39,702 nt of DNA from an uncultured Collinsella sp. (GCA_900757465.1 CAAENY010000048.1:1-39702), one strand, 5' to 3'; shown: positions 1 to 7,637, counted from the stretch's first letter. Numbers and translations are program-made. Notes: generated from the sequence alone by a model not told the origin.

Positions 1-11
1 ATATAGGGAGA

Positions 12-43
12 GGGCCTGACCCCATATCGTTGGGGCCAGGCCC
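12..43 (+). terminator. Hairpin, probable terminator of an upstream off-window gene
   Basis: A 12-nt arm GGGCCTGACCCC pairs with GGGGCCAGGCCC around an 8-nt loop, with one A-C mismatch, followed by GATTTTG. The T-run is short, so termination is inferred. The gene it would serve lies left of the window. Confidence 0.5.
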
Positions 44-113
44 GATTTTGCCTCTTGACAATGTCCTGCTCATATTAAAAGGAACGTCCCCAACTGCCAT
101 CTTCGGCAGCGAT

Positions 114-323
114 GGCAACGCCACAGGTACAAGTGCCACCTAAGCCAGCCAAGGAAACGCCGTTGTTTTGGCAACGACAGCGAAAGCCCGCCAGAGCGAG
201 CAAGGTGCCTTGAAACGAGGCGGCATTGACCTTCTGGTCATGCCGCCGAAGTTGAAAGGCAGATTGCCGCTCTGGCGGGCTTGCAGCGTCGAGCAGTTAC
301 GGCGTTTGGTAAAACGCCGTAAC
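114..323 (-). ncRNA. Large folded intergenic element, copy A (3' of lipoprotein gene)
   Basis: On the - strand this follows the lipoprotein stop codon by about 20 nt. It begins with a perfect 12-bp hairpin (GTTACGGCGTTT, loop TACC; 296-323). A long 13-bp helix follows (186-198 with 268-280). Inside it are a small GGCA/TGCC hairpin and a hairpin (219-247) with 8-bp stem and an apical GACC-AGAA-GGTC cap. It ends with the GGCGTTGCC box at 114-122. Copy B at 2942-3113 shares the layout, the caps and short sequence boxes, but the stems differ by paired changes. That supports a conserved structure, either RNA or folded single-stranded DNA. This copy has about 38 extra nt near its 3' end. A GGGGAC-type repeat lies just beyond it. 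Whether it is a 3'-UTR RNA, a terminator-like element or a mobile repeat is unknown. Confidence 0.6.
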
Positions 324-342
324 AAACTACCGCGTAACCCCC

Positions 343-900
343 CTAGCTCATCATGGCATTCATCATCTCGTTGGTTGCAGAATCGTCGGCAGACCACTCG
401 CCGTCGTCATTGCAGGAGTACTTGAAGGTGACCTTGGTGTCCTTGGTCTTAGCAGCCTTGGTCACATCGACCATAACCTGACCGGCCATCTTGTACAGCT
501 CGTCATCGGAAGGCATCGAATCGAGCGCGGCGACCTTCTCCTGGTACTGGGTGGCAAAATCCTCAACGATCTGGTTCATGGACTTGCAGGTAATGGTGAC
601 CTCGGCAGTTGCGGTACCCTTGTCCTCGTCGACCGTCACGTCGCCGATCTTGTAGTCAAAGCCCTCGAGATAGCTCTTGGCATACTCCTTGGGATCGATG
701 CCCAGCTGCTCGAACTCGTCGCCCGAGGCCTCTTCCAGGCCGGCGAGGAAGTCGTCGCCACCGTTCTTGACCTCGTCAAACTGCGTCGTAAGATCCTCGG
801 TGATGAGTTCCTCAACCGAAGGGCCTCCGCAGCCGGAAAGCACAACCACGCACGCGACCAGAACAGCCATCAGGGGCGCAAGCAGCAGCTTCTTCTTCAT
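343..900 (-). CDS. Putative lipoprotein, DUF5105-like
   Basis: Predicted 185-residue secreted lipoprotein. The start is the ATG at 900, preceded by a GGAGG ribosome site; a longer frame to 924 has no such site. The N terminus MKKKLLLAPL is followed by a hydrophobic stretch and the lipobox LSGC, so the mature protein should begin at the lipid-modified Cys near residue 24 and be anchored on the outer face of the membrane. The body is acidic and mostly helical, with a segment EYAKSYLEGFDYKIGDVTVD and alternating beta-type residues after it. This resembles the DUF5105-type lipoproteins of gut Actinobacteria and Firmicutes; that family call is from memory and tentative. No enzyme motif is visible. 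The gene stands alone, with the folded element directly after its stop codon. Confidence 0.75.
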   Translation of the reverse strand: MKKKLLLAPLMAVLVACVVVLSGCGGPSVEELITEDLTTQFDEVKNGGDDFLAGLEEASGDEFEQLGIDPKEYAKSYLEGFDYKIGDVTVDEDKGTATAEVTITCKSMNQIVEDFATQYQEKVAALDSMPSDDELYKMAGQVMVDVTKAAKTKDTKVTFKYSCNDDGEWSADDSATNEMMNAMMS

Positions 901-1077
901 GACATTCCTCCCAACAAGCGGCACCGCGCTTCCCGGCGCGGTGCACGTCGTAACAATAAGGCCATACTAGCCGCTAACGAACACCCCGGGCAAAGCAAAA
1001 GCGCAGTCGGCTCGATTTAACGTCCGAACGGTTTACCGTTCCGCCCAACGCGCAATAAAACGTTCCGCCGCATTGTA

Positions 1078-1112
1078 ATAAAAAAGGGCGCCCGGATAAC
1101 CCGACCACCCTT
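1078..1112 (-). terminator. Rho-independent terminator of the PTS IIA gene
   Basis: Read on the - strand, AGGGTG pairs with CGCCCT (one G-U pair), followed directly by TTTTTTATT. It starts 24 nt after the stop codon at 1136. Confidence 0.65.
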
Positions 1113-1135
1113 GTACATCCTTATGTTGCCGCAGT

Positions 1136-1672
1136 TTACTTGCGGACGACCTTGACGATGGCGTCACCGGCGGCGACAGCGGAGTCGGCCTCGACGGCGA
1201 GCTCGACATCGGCAAACTCGGCGGTGTTGGACACGGCCACAACGACGCAGTCCTTGTAACCGGCAGCGGCGATCTTGGCGCGGTCGATCTTGAGCATGGG
1301 CTGGCCAGCCTTAACGACGTCGTCGGCCTTGACGAAGCCCTCGAAGCCATCACCGTTCATGTTGACGGTATCGACGCCAACGTGCACCAGGACCTCGATG
1401 CCGCTATCGGACTGCAGGCCCACGGCGTGACCCATGGTGACGGTCACCTTGCCGTCGCAGGGAGCGTAGACCAGATCGTCCTCGGGCCACACAGCGCAGC
1501 CCTTGCCCAGAACCTCGCCGCCAAAGACGGGATCGGGCACGTCGGCCATCTTGATGACCTTGCCCTTGACGGGCGAGCACAGCACGTCGGCGCCGGCAGA
1601 AGCAGAGATGGAGGCCGGAGCAGCGGCAGCCGCGGGCTCAGCCTTCTTCTTGAACATGTCAAACAGACCCAT
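1136..1672 (-). CDS. crr: PTS glucose-type EIIA domain protein
   Basis: Cytoplasmic phosphocarrier of the sugar phosphotransferase system, 178 residues. It takes phosphate from HPr and passes it to an EIIB domain of glucose-family permeases. The PTS_EIIA_1 fold is recognisable: both active-site histidines are present, His82 in TMGHAVGLQSDSG and His97 in GIEVLVHVGVDTV, the second being the expected phosphorylation site. The N terminus MGLFDMFKKK plus an Ala-rich linker precedes the domain, so this is a free-standing EIIA and not the tail of a permease. The start at 1672 has AGGAG upstream; longer frames run into the promoter. No EIIBC gene is in the window, so the partner permease lies elsewhere. 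It is divergent from an RpiR regulator, which may control it. The symbol is by analogy with crr. Confidence 0.92.
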   Translation of the reverse strand: MGLFDMFKKKAEPAAAAAPASISASAGADVLCSPVKGKVIKMADVPDPVFGGEVLGKGCAVWPEDDLVYAPCDGKVTVTMGHAVGLQSDSGIEVLVHVGVDTVNMNGDGFEGFVKADDVVKAGQPMLKIDRAKIAAAGYKDCVVVAVSNTAEFADVELAVEADSAVAAGDAIVKVVRK

Positions 1673-1721
1673 ACGTTTTCTCCTCTTGATTAAGCGCAAC
1701 GTTATGCGCATGCCCACGGTA

Positions 1722-1750
1722 ATTATAGTGCCAAATGGCCAAAATGCTAA
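1722..1750 (-). promoter_or_regulatory. Sigma-70-type promoter of the EIIA gene
   Basis: On the - strand a perfect -10 TATAAT (1722-1727) lies 17 nt from a -35-like TTAGCA (1745-1750). Transcription would start near 1715, giving a 5' leader of about 43 nt. Confidence 0.7.
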
Positions 1751-1875
1751 GGTGAGGGCTCGAATCGCAAGCCCTTCCCGGTAGTGCTCGTGGGATGAGC
1801 ATCTCCTTTGCATCGCGGGTCGATAAGCCGAGTATCGCCCACGCGCGGGACGGGCAGAAGCGGGCGCGCCAAACC

Positions 1876-1935
1876 CGATACTTCTTTTCGCTCTCGAGTC
1901 CTGCCGCCGCCCCGTCCCTGACACTTCCTGATACC
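1876..1935 (-). repeat. 60-nt upstream element, copy 1
   Basis: On the + strand it runs from CGATACTTCTTTTCGC to CTGACACTTCCTGATACC. A second 60-nt copy lies at 15563-15622, upstream of the 6-phospho-beta-glucosidase gene, in the same orientation. The two share the outer 16 nt on one side, CCGCCCCGTC in the middle and TGACACTT..TGATACC at the other end; the interior differs. Read on the - strand, two GAAGTRTCRG-like boxes recur about 40 nt apart. Role unknown: regulatory site or mobile repeat. Confidence 0.55.
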
Positions 1936-1945
1936 GACCGAAACG

Positions 1946-1974
1946 TGCCAAAATAAGCCTGTCCCTTTTTGGCA
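1946..1974. repeat. GGGAC-loop hairpin repeat unit
   Basis: TGCCAAAA and TTTTGGCA form the stem, with the loop TAAGCCTGTCCCT. It belongs to the dispersed hairpin family with a conserved GGG(G)AC core and variable stems. It lies just upstream of the RpiR start. Confidence 0.5.
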
Positions 1975-1998
1975 GGTTTGGCGAGTGTGGGAGTTCGC

Positions 1999-2853
1999 AT
2001 GGATATCAAACGCAAGATCACCGAGGCGCAGGGCCTCACCCCCACCGAGCAACAGCTCGGCATTGCAGCCCTTGCCACCGGCGAGGACATCCGCGGGCTT
2101 TCTATTAAGGAATTTGCCACGCGCGCCAACGTTTCGGTCGCGAGCGTGCACCGTTTTTGCAAAAAGCTCGGCCTCGAGGGCTTCAAAGATCTCAAGGTCG
2201 AGCTTATTCGCTTAGCAACCGAGGCAGGCAACCGGCGTGACGTGGATATCAACTTTCCCTTCGATGCCACTTCCACGCCCGCGCAGGTTATGGAGCGCAT
2301 GGAGGGGCTCTACCAGACCACGCTGGCCGAGACGCAGGAGCTGCTCGACCCCGCGCAGCTTGACCACGCCGTCAAGCTCATCGCGAACGCCCGACAGGTC
2401 GACATCTACACGGGCTCGCACAACCTCTATCCGGCTGGCATGTTCCGCGATCGCCTGCTCTCCGCCGGCAAGAGCGCCACATGCTACGGCAACATCGAGG
2501 CACAGGTGCGCACGGCGCTTACCTCGGATTCAGACCGCGCGGCGATCGTTATCTCCTACAGCGGTCTTGCGCCCAACCTCAAGAAAATCTTGCCGATCCT
2601 CAGCAGCCGGCATGTCCCGGTCATCATCATCGGCACGCCCTACTGCGCGCGCATTCACCCCGGCTTTGCCGCCTACCTTACGGTAAGCGATCACGAGAGC
2701 ATGACGCACCGCATCACGCAGTTCGCAAGCCACATCGCCGTGCAATACGTGCTCGATTCGCTCTACAGCAGCTACTTCGCCAAAGACTACGCCCGCTGCG
2801 CCGAATTCCTGGAGCGCTCGTTCCCCTACACCCGCCTGCCCGGGCTCAAGTAG
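1999..2853 (+). CDS. RpiR-family transcriptional regulator (HTH plus SIS domain)
   Basis: Sugar-phosphate-responsive DNA-binding regulator of 284 residues. The N-terminal HTH_6 domain is clear (MDIKRKITEAQGLTPTEQQL, then SIKEFATRANVSVASVHRFC as the recognition helices, roughly residues 1-75). A C-terminal SIS (sugar isomerase) domain spans about 115-260, with the typical VDIYTGSHN and AAIVISYSG strands that bind a sugar phosphate. The ATG at 1999 is chosen because it begins the HTH domain; in-frame TTG at 1969 and GTG at 1987 are alternatives, and no strong ribosome site is visible. It is divergent from the PTS EIIA gene 326 nt away, so control of PTS sugar uptake is a reasonable inference. 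The effector cannot be read from sequence. Confidence 0.88.
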   Translation: MDIKRKITEAQGLTPTEQQLGIAALATGEDIRGLSIKEFATRANVSVASVHRFCKKLGLEGFKDLKVELIRLATEAGNRRDVDINFPFDATSTPAQVMERMEGLYQTTLAETQELLDPAQLDHAVKLIANARQVDIYTGSHNLYPAGMFRDRLLSAGKSATCYGNIEAQVRTALTSDSDRAAIVISYSGLAPNLKKILPILSSRHVPVIIIGTPYCARIHPGFAAYLTVSDHESMTHRITQFASHIAVQYVLDSLYSSYFAKDYARCAEFLERSFPYTRLPGLK

Positions 2854-2900
2854 CGACGAGCGTGGATTTTTGGACGCTTATCCACGCTCATTTCTGACTA

Positions 2901-2924
2901 GTCATTTAAGAACGTCCCCAATGA
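2901..2924. repeat. GGGGAC-loop hairpin repeat unit
   Basis: GTCATT and AATGAT flank TAAGAACGTCCCC, the common form of this repeat. It lies next to folded element copy B, between convergent genes. Confidence 0.6.
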
Positions 2925-2941
2925 TTACCCATCCGGAGCAA

Positions 2942-3113
2942 GGCAACGCCGCAGGTAGAGAACGGACAGCGAGCGACGTCCAGGGCGAACAAGTTGGCAT
3001 GAAAAAGACGAGGCATAGACCTTCTGGTCATGCCTCGCCTTTTGAATGACAAATTGTCGCCCTGGACGGCGCGCAGCGTCAACTGGTTACGCGGGTTGGT
3101 AAACCCGCGTAAC
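2942..3113 (-). ncRNA. Large folded intergenic element, copy B (3' of pyrE)
   Basis: On the - strand the first hairpin (3086-3113; arms GTTACGCGGGTT and AACCCGCGTAAC, loop TACC) begins on the last base of the pyrE stop codon TAG. A 12-bp helix follows (2977-2988 with 3057-3068), enclosing a GACA/TGTC mini-hairpin and a hairpin at 3009-3037 with the same GACC-AGAA-GGTC cap as copy A. The GGCGTTGCC box closes it at 2942-2950. Each helix present in copy A is kept here with different, still complementary bases. It fills the space between the convergent rpiR-like gene and pyrE. Function unknown. Confidence 0.6.
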
Positions 3114-3793
3114 TAACGAGCTCCGTACTGCTCGTAGTAGGCGTCGATGGCGGCCTTGAGTTCGTCATCGATGACGACCTTGCCGTCGATCTCGTGGTTG
3201 TAGAGGGTCTCGACGACCTCGGCCATGGAAACGATGCTCGCGACGGGGAAACCGTACTTTGCCTCGATCTCCTTCTGAGCGGTGGTAACGCCACCCTTGC
3301 CGACCTCCATGCGGTTGAGGGACACAATCAGGCCCTTGATCTCGACATCGGCAGCAGCCTTGACCTTGGGATAGGTCTCGTCGATGGACTTGCCGCTGGT
3401 GGTGACGTCCTCGACCATGACCACACGGTCGCCGTCCTGGGGCTCATAGCCCAGCAGGTTGCCCTTATCGGCACCGTGGTCCTTGGCCTCCTTGCGGTCG
3501 CAGCAGTACTTGACCTCCTTGCCGTACAGCTCGTGGTAGGCAATGGCGGTCACGACGGCCAGCGGAATACCCTTGTAGGCCGGTCCAAACAGCACATCAA
3601 AGTCGTCGCCAAAGTTATCGTGGATGGCCTGGGCGTAATACTCGCCCAGCTTCTTGAGCTGATAGCCCGTCACGTAAGCGCCGGCGTTCATAAAGAACGG
3701 GGACTGACGGCCGCTCTTGAGCGTAAAGCTGCCGAACTTAAGAACGTCGGACTCAACCATAAACTTGATGAACTCTTGCTTGTAAGCCTCCAT
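3113..3793 (-). CDS. pyrE: Orotate phosphoribosyltransferase
   Basis: Converts orotate and PRPP to OMP and pyrophosphate, the fifth step of pyrimidine synthesis, in the cytoplasm. The 226-residue length is typical. The PRPP-binding motif VVMVEDVTTSGKS is at residues 124-136, and the flexible catalytic loop with RKEAKDHG at 100-107. The N-terminal FTLKSGRQSPFFMNAG orotate-binding region is intact. The ATG at 3793 has an AGAGGAG site upstream. No other pyrimidine gene is nearby, so pyrE is isolated. A possible 34-codon ORF ends 32 nt before it and folded element copy B begins at its stop codon, which makes both ends of this transcript unusual. Confidence 0.95.
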   Translation of the reverse strand: MEAYKQEFIKFMVESDVLKFGSFTLKSGRQSPFFMNAGAYVTGYQLKKLGEYYAQAIHDNFGDDFDVLFGPAYKGIPLAVVTAIAYHELYGKEVKYCCDRKEAKDHGADKGNLLGYEPQDGDRVVMVEDVTTSGKSIDETYPKVKAAADVEIKGLIVSLNRMEVGKGGVTTAQKEIEAKYGFPVASIVSMAEVVETLYNHEIDGKVVIDDELKAAIDAYYEQYGAR

Positions 3794-3825
3794 GCGGGCT
3801 CCTCTCGTAATCGCGTACGTGCTCT

Positions 3826-3930
3826 TCAGTTTAGCGCAGGCGAGGCGTCGATGTGGGCGTGCTTTGGAGCCACGGCATTCTGTAAAGGCTTTGTCAGGGG
3901 AAATGGTTTTCCGAACAATGGGGTTGACAT
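3826..3930 (-). CDS. Possible small ORF upstream of pyrE (leader peptide candidate)
   Basis: A 34-codon frame beginning MSTPLFGKPFPLTKPLQ and ending in TGA at 3826. It has a strong GAGGAG site 6 nt before its ATG and stops 32 nt before the pyrE start on the same strand. The peptide has several Pro, Lys and Leu residues and no recognisable domain. It could be a translated leader affecting pyrE, a small protein, or chance. The same frame extends upstream to 4026 but without a ribosome site. No promoter was recognised here. Confidence 0.35.
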   Translation of the reverse strand: MSTPLFGKPFPLTKPLQNAVAPKHAHIDASPALN

Positions 3931-4061
3931 GGCAAACTCCTCATCAAGAAGCGAGCGACGTTGGCCAAGCGCCGCTACATTGCCCGCCACGGCGAGCTGC
4001 TGTGACGCCCGAACTGTGACGCGCATCCCATCAGGCGATCAAAAAGTCCCGCCTTAAATTA

Positions 4062-4101
4062 AACCGCCCCCATTTCCCGTGCTAAGGAAATGGAGGCGGT
4101 T
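4062..4101 (-). terminator. Terminator hairpin of the ROK kinase gene
   Basis: Arms of 16 nt (AACCGCCCCCATTTCC and GGAAATGGAGGCGGTT, one mismatch) around an 8-nt loop, followed on the - strand by TTAATTT. It lies 45 nt after the kinase stop codon. The + strand also carries a T-run further on, so it may work in both directions. The rest of 3931-4145 shows nothing recognisable. Confidence 0.7.
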
Positions 4102-4145
4102 CACGCCGGCCTTTATCTTTTTTTGACAGCCTCGTTTGGCTCACG

Positions 4146-5057
4146 CTACACCAGGCGCATGGCCTCCTGGACAGCACCGTAAAGGTTGGCGTCGTTGCCG
4201 AGCTCGGCCGCCTTTATCTGCGGCACAGGAATGCCGGCAAGGGTCCCTACGTAACTCGCGAGGGCCAGCGGCATCTGCGCACGCAGGGCATCGATGAGCT
4301 CGGGATGGCACGAGATGCCGCCTGCGATCACAAAGACCTCGGGGTCGAGCACGGCCTGCAGGTTGATGAGCTGTCCGTCAAAGGCGCGAGCGTAGCGGTC
4401 GAGCGCGCGCTGCGCCACCTTGTCGCCATCCGCGATCCACTCAAAGACGCGGCGGCCGTCCACCGGAGAACCCGCAGGCAGGCCCTTCTCGGCAACGACA
4501 GCATCGCGGAGCGCACGCCAACCGCCCGAATCGGCAAAGGAGTTTCCCATGTTCGCAGCAGTCATGACATCGTTACGCAAGAAGCTAAACTCGCCTGCAA
4601 AGCAGTGCGCGCCGCGCAGGACCTTGCCGTCGATGACGATACCGCCGCCGATGCCCGTGCCGATAGCGAGCACCACGCCAAAACGCGTCCCGCGCAGGGC
4701 GCCAGCCGCATACTCACCGAGTGCACAGCACTTACCGTCGTTATTGACGGCAACCGGCACCCCCAGCGCCTCGCGCATGAGCTTTCCCAGCGGACAGCCG
4801 TCCATAAACGTGAGCGCACCGCCGCGATGGATCGTTCCCGTGACATCTCCCTCGTAGATACCGCCGGGTGCGCTCACGCCTACGGCGCTCACGCGCTCAC
4901 GGTACGGCTCGACGAGCCCGATCAACGCCGAAACCGTCTCCTCAGCCGTGGTAAAGCCCGTCGGCAGGCTCCCGCGCTCGCGAATGGAAAAATCCTCGCC
5001 CAGCACAGCCCATTTAACGGCCGTACCGCCCACATCGATTCCGAAGAACTCCTGCAT
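4146..5057 (-). CDS. ROK-family sugar kinase
   Basis: ATP-dependent sugar kinase of 303 residues with the ROK fold. The N-terminal phosphate-binding loop FGIDVGGTAVKWAVL is at residues 5-19. The catalytic region VNNDGKCCALGEY and the second glycine-rich loop AIGTGIGGGIVIDG follow in the middle. The usual ROK zinc motif (CxCGxxGCxE) is absent; the equivalent region reads GEFSFLRNDV. Such zinc-less ROK kinases include the beta-glucoside kinase BglK group, so phosphorylation of glucose or an imported disaccharide is plausible. Just upstream on the same strand lies the 3' remnant of a glycoside hydrolase, suggesting that this kinase belonged to a glycoside-use operon that has partly decayed. Substrate not assignable from sequence. 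Confidence 0.88.
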   Translation of the reverse strand: MQEFFGIDVGGTAVKWAVLGEDFSIRERGSLPTGFTTAEETVSALIGLVEPYRERVSAVGVSAPGGIYEGDVTGTIHRGGALTFMDGCPLGKLMREALGVPVAVNNDGKCCALGEYAAGALRGTRFGVVLAIGTGIGGGIVIDGKVLRGAHCFAGEFSFLRNDVMTAANMGNSFADSGGWRALRDAVVAEKGLPAGSPVDGRRVFEWIADGDKVAQRALDRYARAFDGQLINLQAVLDPEVFVIAGGISCHPELIDALRAQMPLALASYVGTLAGIPVPQIKAAELGNDANLYGAVQEAMRLV

Positions 5058-5170
5058 ATTCGCCTCTCACGCGCCATAGCCCCGGACGCGCATCGCCGCG
5101 ACCACCGCAGGGGCTGCCCCTTATGATGGTCATACAGCAAATCGCGCCCGGAGCCGATTTTCTCTCTATT

Positions 5171-5359
5171 TTACGCCCCCACTTTGGTCAGACGAAGCAG
5201 CATATATTGTTTACCAGAGAGATCGATGCGGAACTTGCCCTCAAAGGTTCCGGGAAGCTCCTCCTCCGTCATATCCCATGTGTCCACGACACTCACCTTG
5301 TATCGAGTGCCTGCCTCGCCCTCAAACTCACGATACGCCGGACGGTTGAATCTACACTC
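5171..5359 (-). pseudogene. 3' remnant of a glycoside-hydrolase-like gene (DUF5605-type C terminus)
   Basis: About 60 codons remain, ending in VDTWDMTEEELPG, GTFEGKFRIDLSG and KQYMLLRLTK. This matches, from memory, the C-terminal beta domain of DUF5605/DUF4038-type putative glycoside hydrolases, in which a DTWNMT..LPGT..GKF pattern is typical. The coding sequence stops being recognisable exactly where a GGGGAC-type repeat begins (5357-5382), so the 5' part was lost at or through that repeat. No start codon or ribosome site is present. It sits on the same strand upstream of the ROK kinase. Confidence 0.6.
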
Positions 5360-5382
5360 ATTTAAGTACGTCCCCAATGACT
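5357..5382. repeat. GGGGAC-loop hairpin repeat at a gene breakpoint
   Basis: CTCATT and AATGAC flank TAAGTACGTCCCC. The unit marks the truncated 5' edge of the hydrolase remnant. Confidence 0.6.
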
Positions 5383-5504
5383 AGTCAAAAATGGGCCATG
5401 TGTCCCAGTTGTGGAGACTCCTTGAGCCGTCTGGGTATCGCGAAGAATCGCGCACTCCCCCATCATCAAAAGTGACACACGCTACCAGTTGATGGGAGGC
5501 AGCC

Positions 5505-6242
5505 ATGGGCTTCTTTGACAAGATGTTCGAGAAGAAAGAGTGCGCGATTTGCGGTACCGAGCTGGGACTTCTAGGTAAGACAAAAATCAATGAAGGCTAC
5601 CTGTGCAAAGAGTGTGCCAGCAAGCTCTCCCCCTACTTTCACGGCTATCGCTCCAGCACCGCGGACGATATCCGCGAGCAGCTCGCCTACCGCGAGGCCA
5701 ATGCCGAGCGCCTGTCTTCGTTCAACCCCACGCGCACGCTTTCTGCCGGGCGCACCAACATCATGCTCGATGAGGACGCGGGCCTGCTGATCATCACTTC
5801 GCAGAGCCGCTGGCGCGACGCCAATCCCGACATCATCGAGTTCTCGCAGGTACTCGGCTGCGATATGGATATCGACGAGCAGCGCACCGAGATCTATCGC
5901 GAGACCAAGGACGGCGAGCGCGAGAGCTACAACCCGCCGCGCTACGACCTGGATTACGACTTTAATCTGACCATCCACGCCAACACGCCGTACTTTACCG
6001 AGATCAACCTGCGCGTGAACGACTCCACCATCGATCAGCGCGGTTCCATCGAATACCGCGAGGCCAAGCGCCAGGCAACCGAAGTTCGCGACGCCTTGGT
6101 GCAGCTGCGCCAGGAAACGCGCGACAGCGTCGTGGCCGCCAAGGCCCCCAAGACCGCGGTGACCTGCCCCTTCTGCGGAGCCACCACCATTCCCGATGCC
6201 AGCGGGCGCTGCGAATACTGCGGCGGCGCCATCGGCGCATAG
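5505..6242 (+). CDS. DUF4428-type zinc-ribbon protein
   Basis: A 245-residue cytoplasmic protein with a zinc finger at each end. The N-terminal one (CAICGTELGLLG, then CKEC, residues 17-38) is DUF4428-like. The C-terminal one (CPFCG, then CEYCGG, about residues 222-242) is a zinc ribbon. The middle part, about 85-190, is beta-rich and resembles the structural domains attached to DUF4428 in other Actinobacteria and Firmicutes. The start has GGGAGG 6 nt upstream. The next gene begins 24 nt after its stop, and two further + strand genes follow, so this heads a probable operon with the zinc-ribbon membrane protein and the SPFH protein. Its role is unknown. Confidence 0.8.
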   Translation: MGFFDKMFEKKECAICGTELGLLGKTKINEGYLCKECASKLSPYFHGYRSSTADDIREQLAYREANAERLSSFNPTRTLSAGRTNIMLDEDAGLLIITSQSRWRDANPDIIEFSQVLGCDMDIDEQRTEIYRETKDGERESYNPPRYDLDYDFNLTIHANTPYFTEINLRVNDSTIDQRGSIEYREAKRQATEVRDALVQLRQETRDSVVAAKAPKTAVTCPFCGATTIPDASGRCEYCGGAIGA

Positions 6243-6266
6243 CCTCCGGCAGCGAAAGGACCGATC

Positions 6267-7589
6267 ATGGCCTTCGAGAGCGTCAACTATCAATGCCCCG
6301 CGTGTGGCGGCCCCCTTCACTTTGCCAGTGTCGAGCAAAAGCTCGTCTGCGACTACTGCGATTCTCGTTTTGAAGTCGAAGAAGTCGAGGCCCTCTATCG
6401 CGAGCGCCAGGACAAGGCAGATGCCAAAGCCGATGCAGCAGCCGCAACGCCCAAGCCCGTCGCCGACGACGCGGTGCAGGAGCTAGCCCAAAACGCCGGC
6501 TACATCTGCTCGTCGTGCGGCGCCGAGCTGGTCTCGGACGGCACCGTCGCCGTTACCACCTGCCCATACTGCGGCAACTCCGCCGTGGCACCCGGCCAGC
6601 TCTCGGGCGACTTCTCACCCGACCTGGTGATTCCGTTTAAACTCGGACGCGACGATGTCATGACCGCACTCAAGGAGCACTACAAGGGCAAGATCCTGCT
6701 GCCCAAGAGCTTTGTCACCGGCAACCATATCGACGAGGTCCAAGGCGTTTACGTGCCGTTTTGGCTCTACGGTGCCCGCGTGGATGGCGAAGTGTACTTT
6801 GACGCGACCAACGAGACCGTGACCGAGGAATCCGACCGCACCGTCACGACCACCGACCACTACGATGCCTACCGCAAGGGAAACATCTCGTTTAAGCGCG
6901 TACCCGTCGACGGATCGTCCAAGATGCCCGACGGCCACATGGACGCCATCGAGCCGTTTGACTACGACGCGCTGCGCCCGTTCTCGGTCGCCTATATGCC
7001 CGGCTACATCGCCAACCGTTACGATGAGGATTGCGAGACGTGCAAGGCGCGCGCCGAGCGCCGCATGGAGGAGAGCACGATCTCTGCCCTGCGCGAAACC
7101 GTCATCGACGAATACGACGACGCCACGGTCGAAAGCAAGCAGCTCGGCTACACCTGGGAAGACAGCGACTACGCCCTGTTCCCCGTCTGGATGCTCTCCA
7201 CCTCGTGGAACGGCAAGAGCTACCTGTTTGCCATGAACGGCCAGACCGGCCGCTTGGTCGGTGAGCTCCCCTGCTCCAAGCCCAAGCTCGCCATCGCCTC
7301 GGTGCTGTTCTTTGTGATCGGATTTATCCTCTCCCAGATTCTCTTTATGGGGGAATACGCCTTCGATCCGGATTACCTCACCTTTGATATCGAGGGCATC
7401 CTCATCAACATCGTCGCGCCGCTGATCATCGTGGTCATCGCAGACGTGCTGCTGGTGGGCCAGCTCAAGACGGCCAACGAGGCCACCCACGCCGACGAGT
7501 ACTGCGGCGAGCTCGACCTGACCGAGAAGCACGACACCTTCAGCCACACCGAGACCACCGTTGTCATGAAAGACGACAAGGACGACTAA
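6267..7589 (+). CDS. Zinc-ribbon membrane protein, YdjG-like
   Basis: A 440-residue protein. Two zinc ribbons lie at the N terminus: CPACGG with CDYCDS at residues 10-31, and CSSCG with CPYCGN at about 78-100. A large soluble domain follows, with the conserved pattern VIPFKLGRDDVMTALKEHY and VYVPFWLYGARVDGEVYF. Two membrane helices lie near the C terminus (LAIASVLFFVIGFILSQILF and GILINIVAPLIIVVIADVLL). This layout matches the TFIIB-type zinc-ribbon/YdjG group. In B. subtilis that gene is next to ydjI (an SPFH protein) and a PspA-like gene, and the set is linked to membrane stress. Here the SPFH gene also follows directly, but no PspA is present. The function is inferred from that context. 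Confidence 0.78.
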   Translation: MAFESVNYQCPACGGPLHFASVEQKLVCDYCDSRFEVEEVEALYRERQDKADAKADAAAATPKPVADDAVQELAQNAGYICSSCGAELVSDGTVAVTTCPYCGNSAVAPGQLSGDFSPDLVIPFKLGRDDVMTALKEHYKGKILLPKSFVTGNHIDEVQGVYVPFWLYGARVDGEVYFDATNETVTEESDRTVTTTDHYDAYRKGNISFKRVPVDGSSKMPDGHMDAIEPFDYDALRPFSVAYMPGYIANRYDEDCETCKARAERRMEESTISALRETVIDEYDDATVESKQLGYTWEDSDYALFPVWMLSTSWNGKSYLFAMNGQTGRLVGELPCSKPKLAIASVLFFVIGFILSQILFMGEYAFDPDYLTFDIEGILINIVAPLIIVVIADVLLVGQLKTANEATHADEYCGELDLTEKHDTFSHTETTVVMKDDKDD

Positions 7590-7637
7590 GCAATCCAACC
7601 AATACCACCCGGCCTTTGACGAGAAAGGAAGATCACC

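Noticed and set aside
114..323. Integron attC site or retron RNA as explanation for the folded element
   Set aside because: No integrase or reverse transcriptase is in the window, and the conserved attC core sites were not recognised. The resemblance is only that of a long fold.
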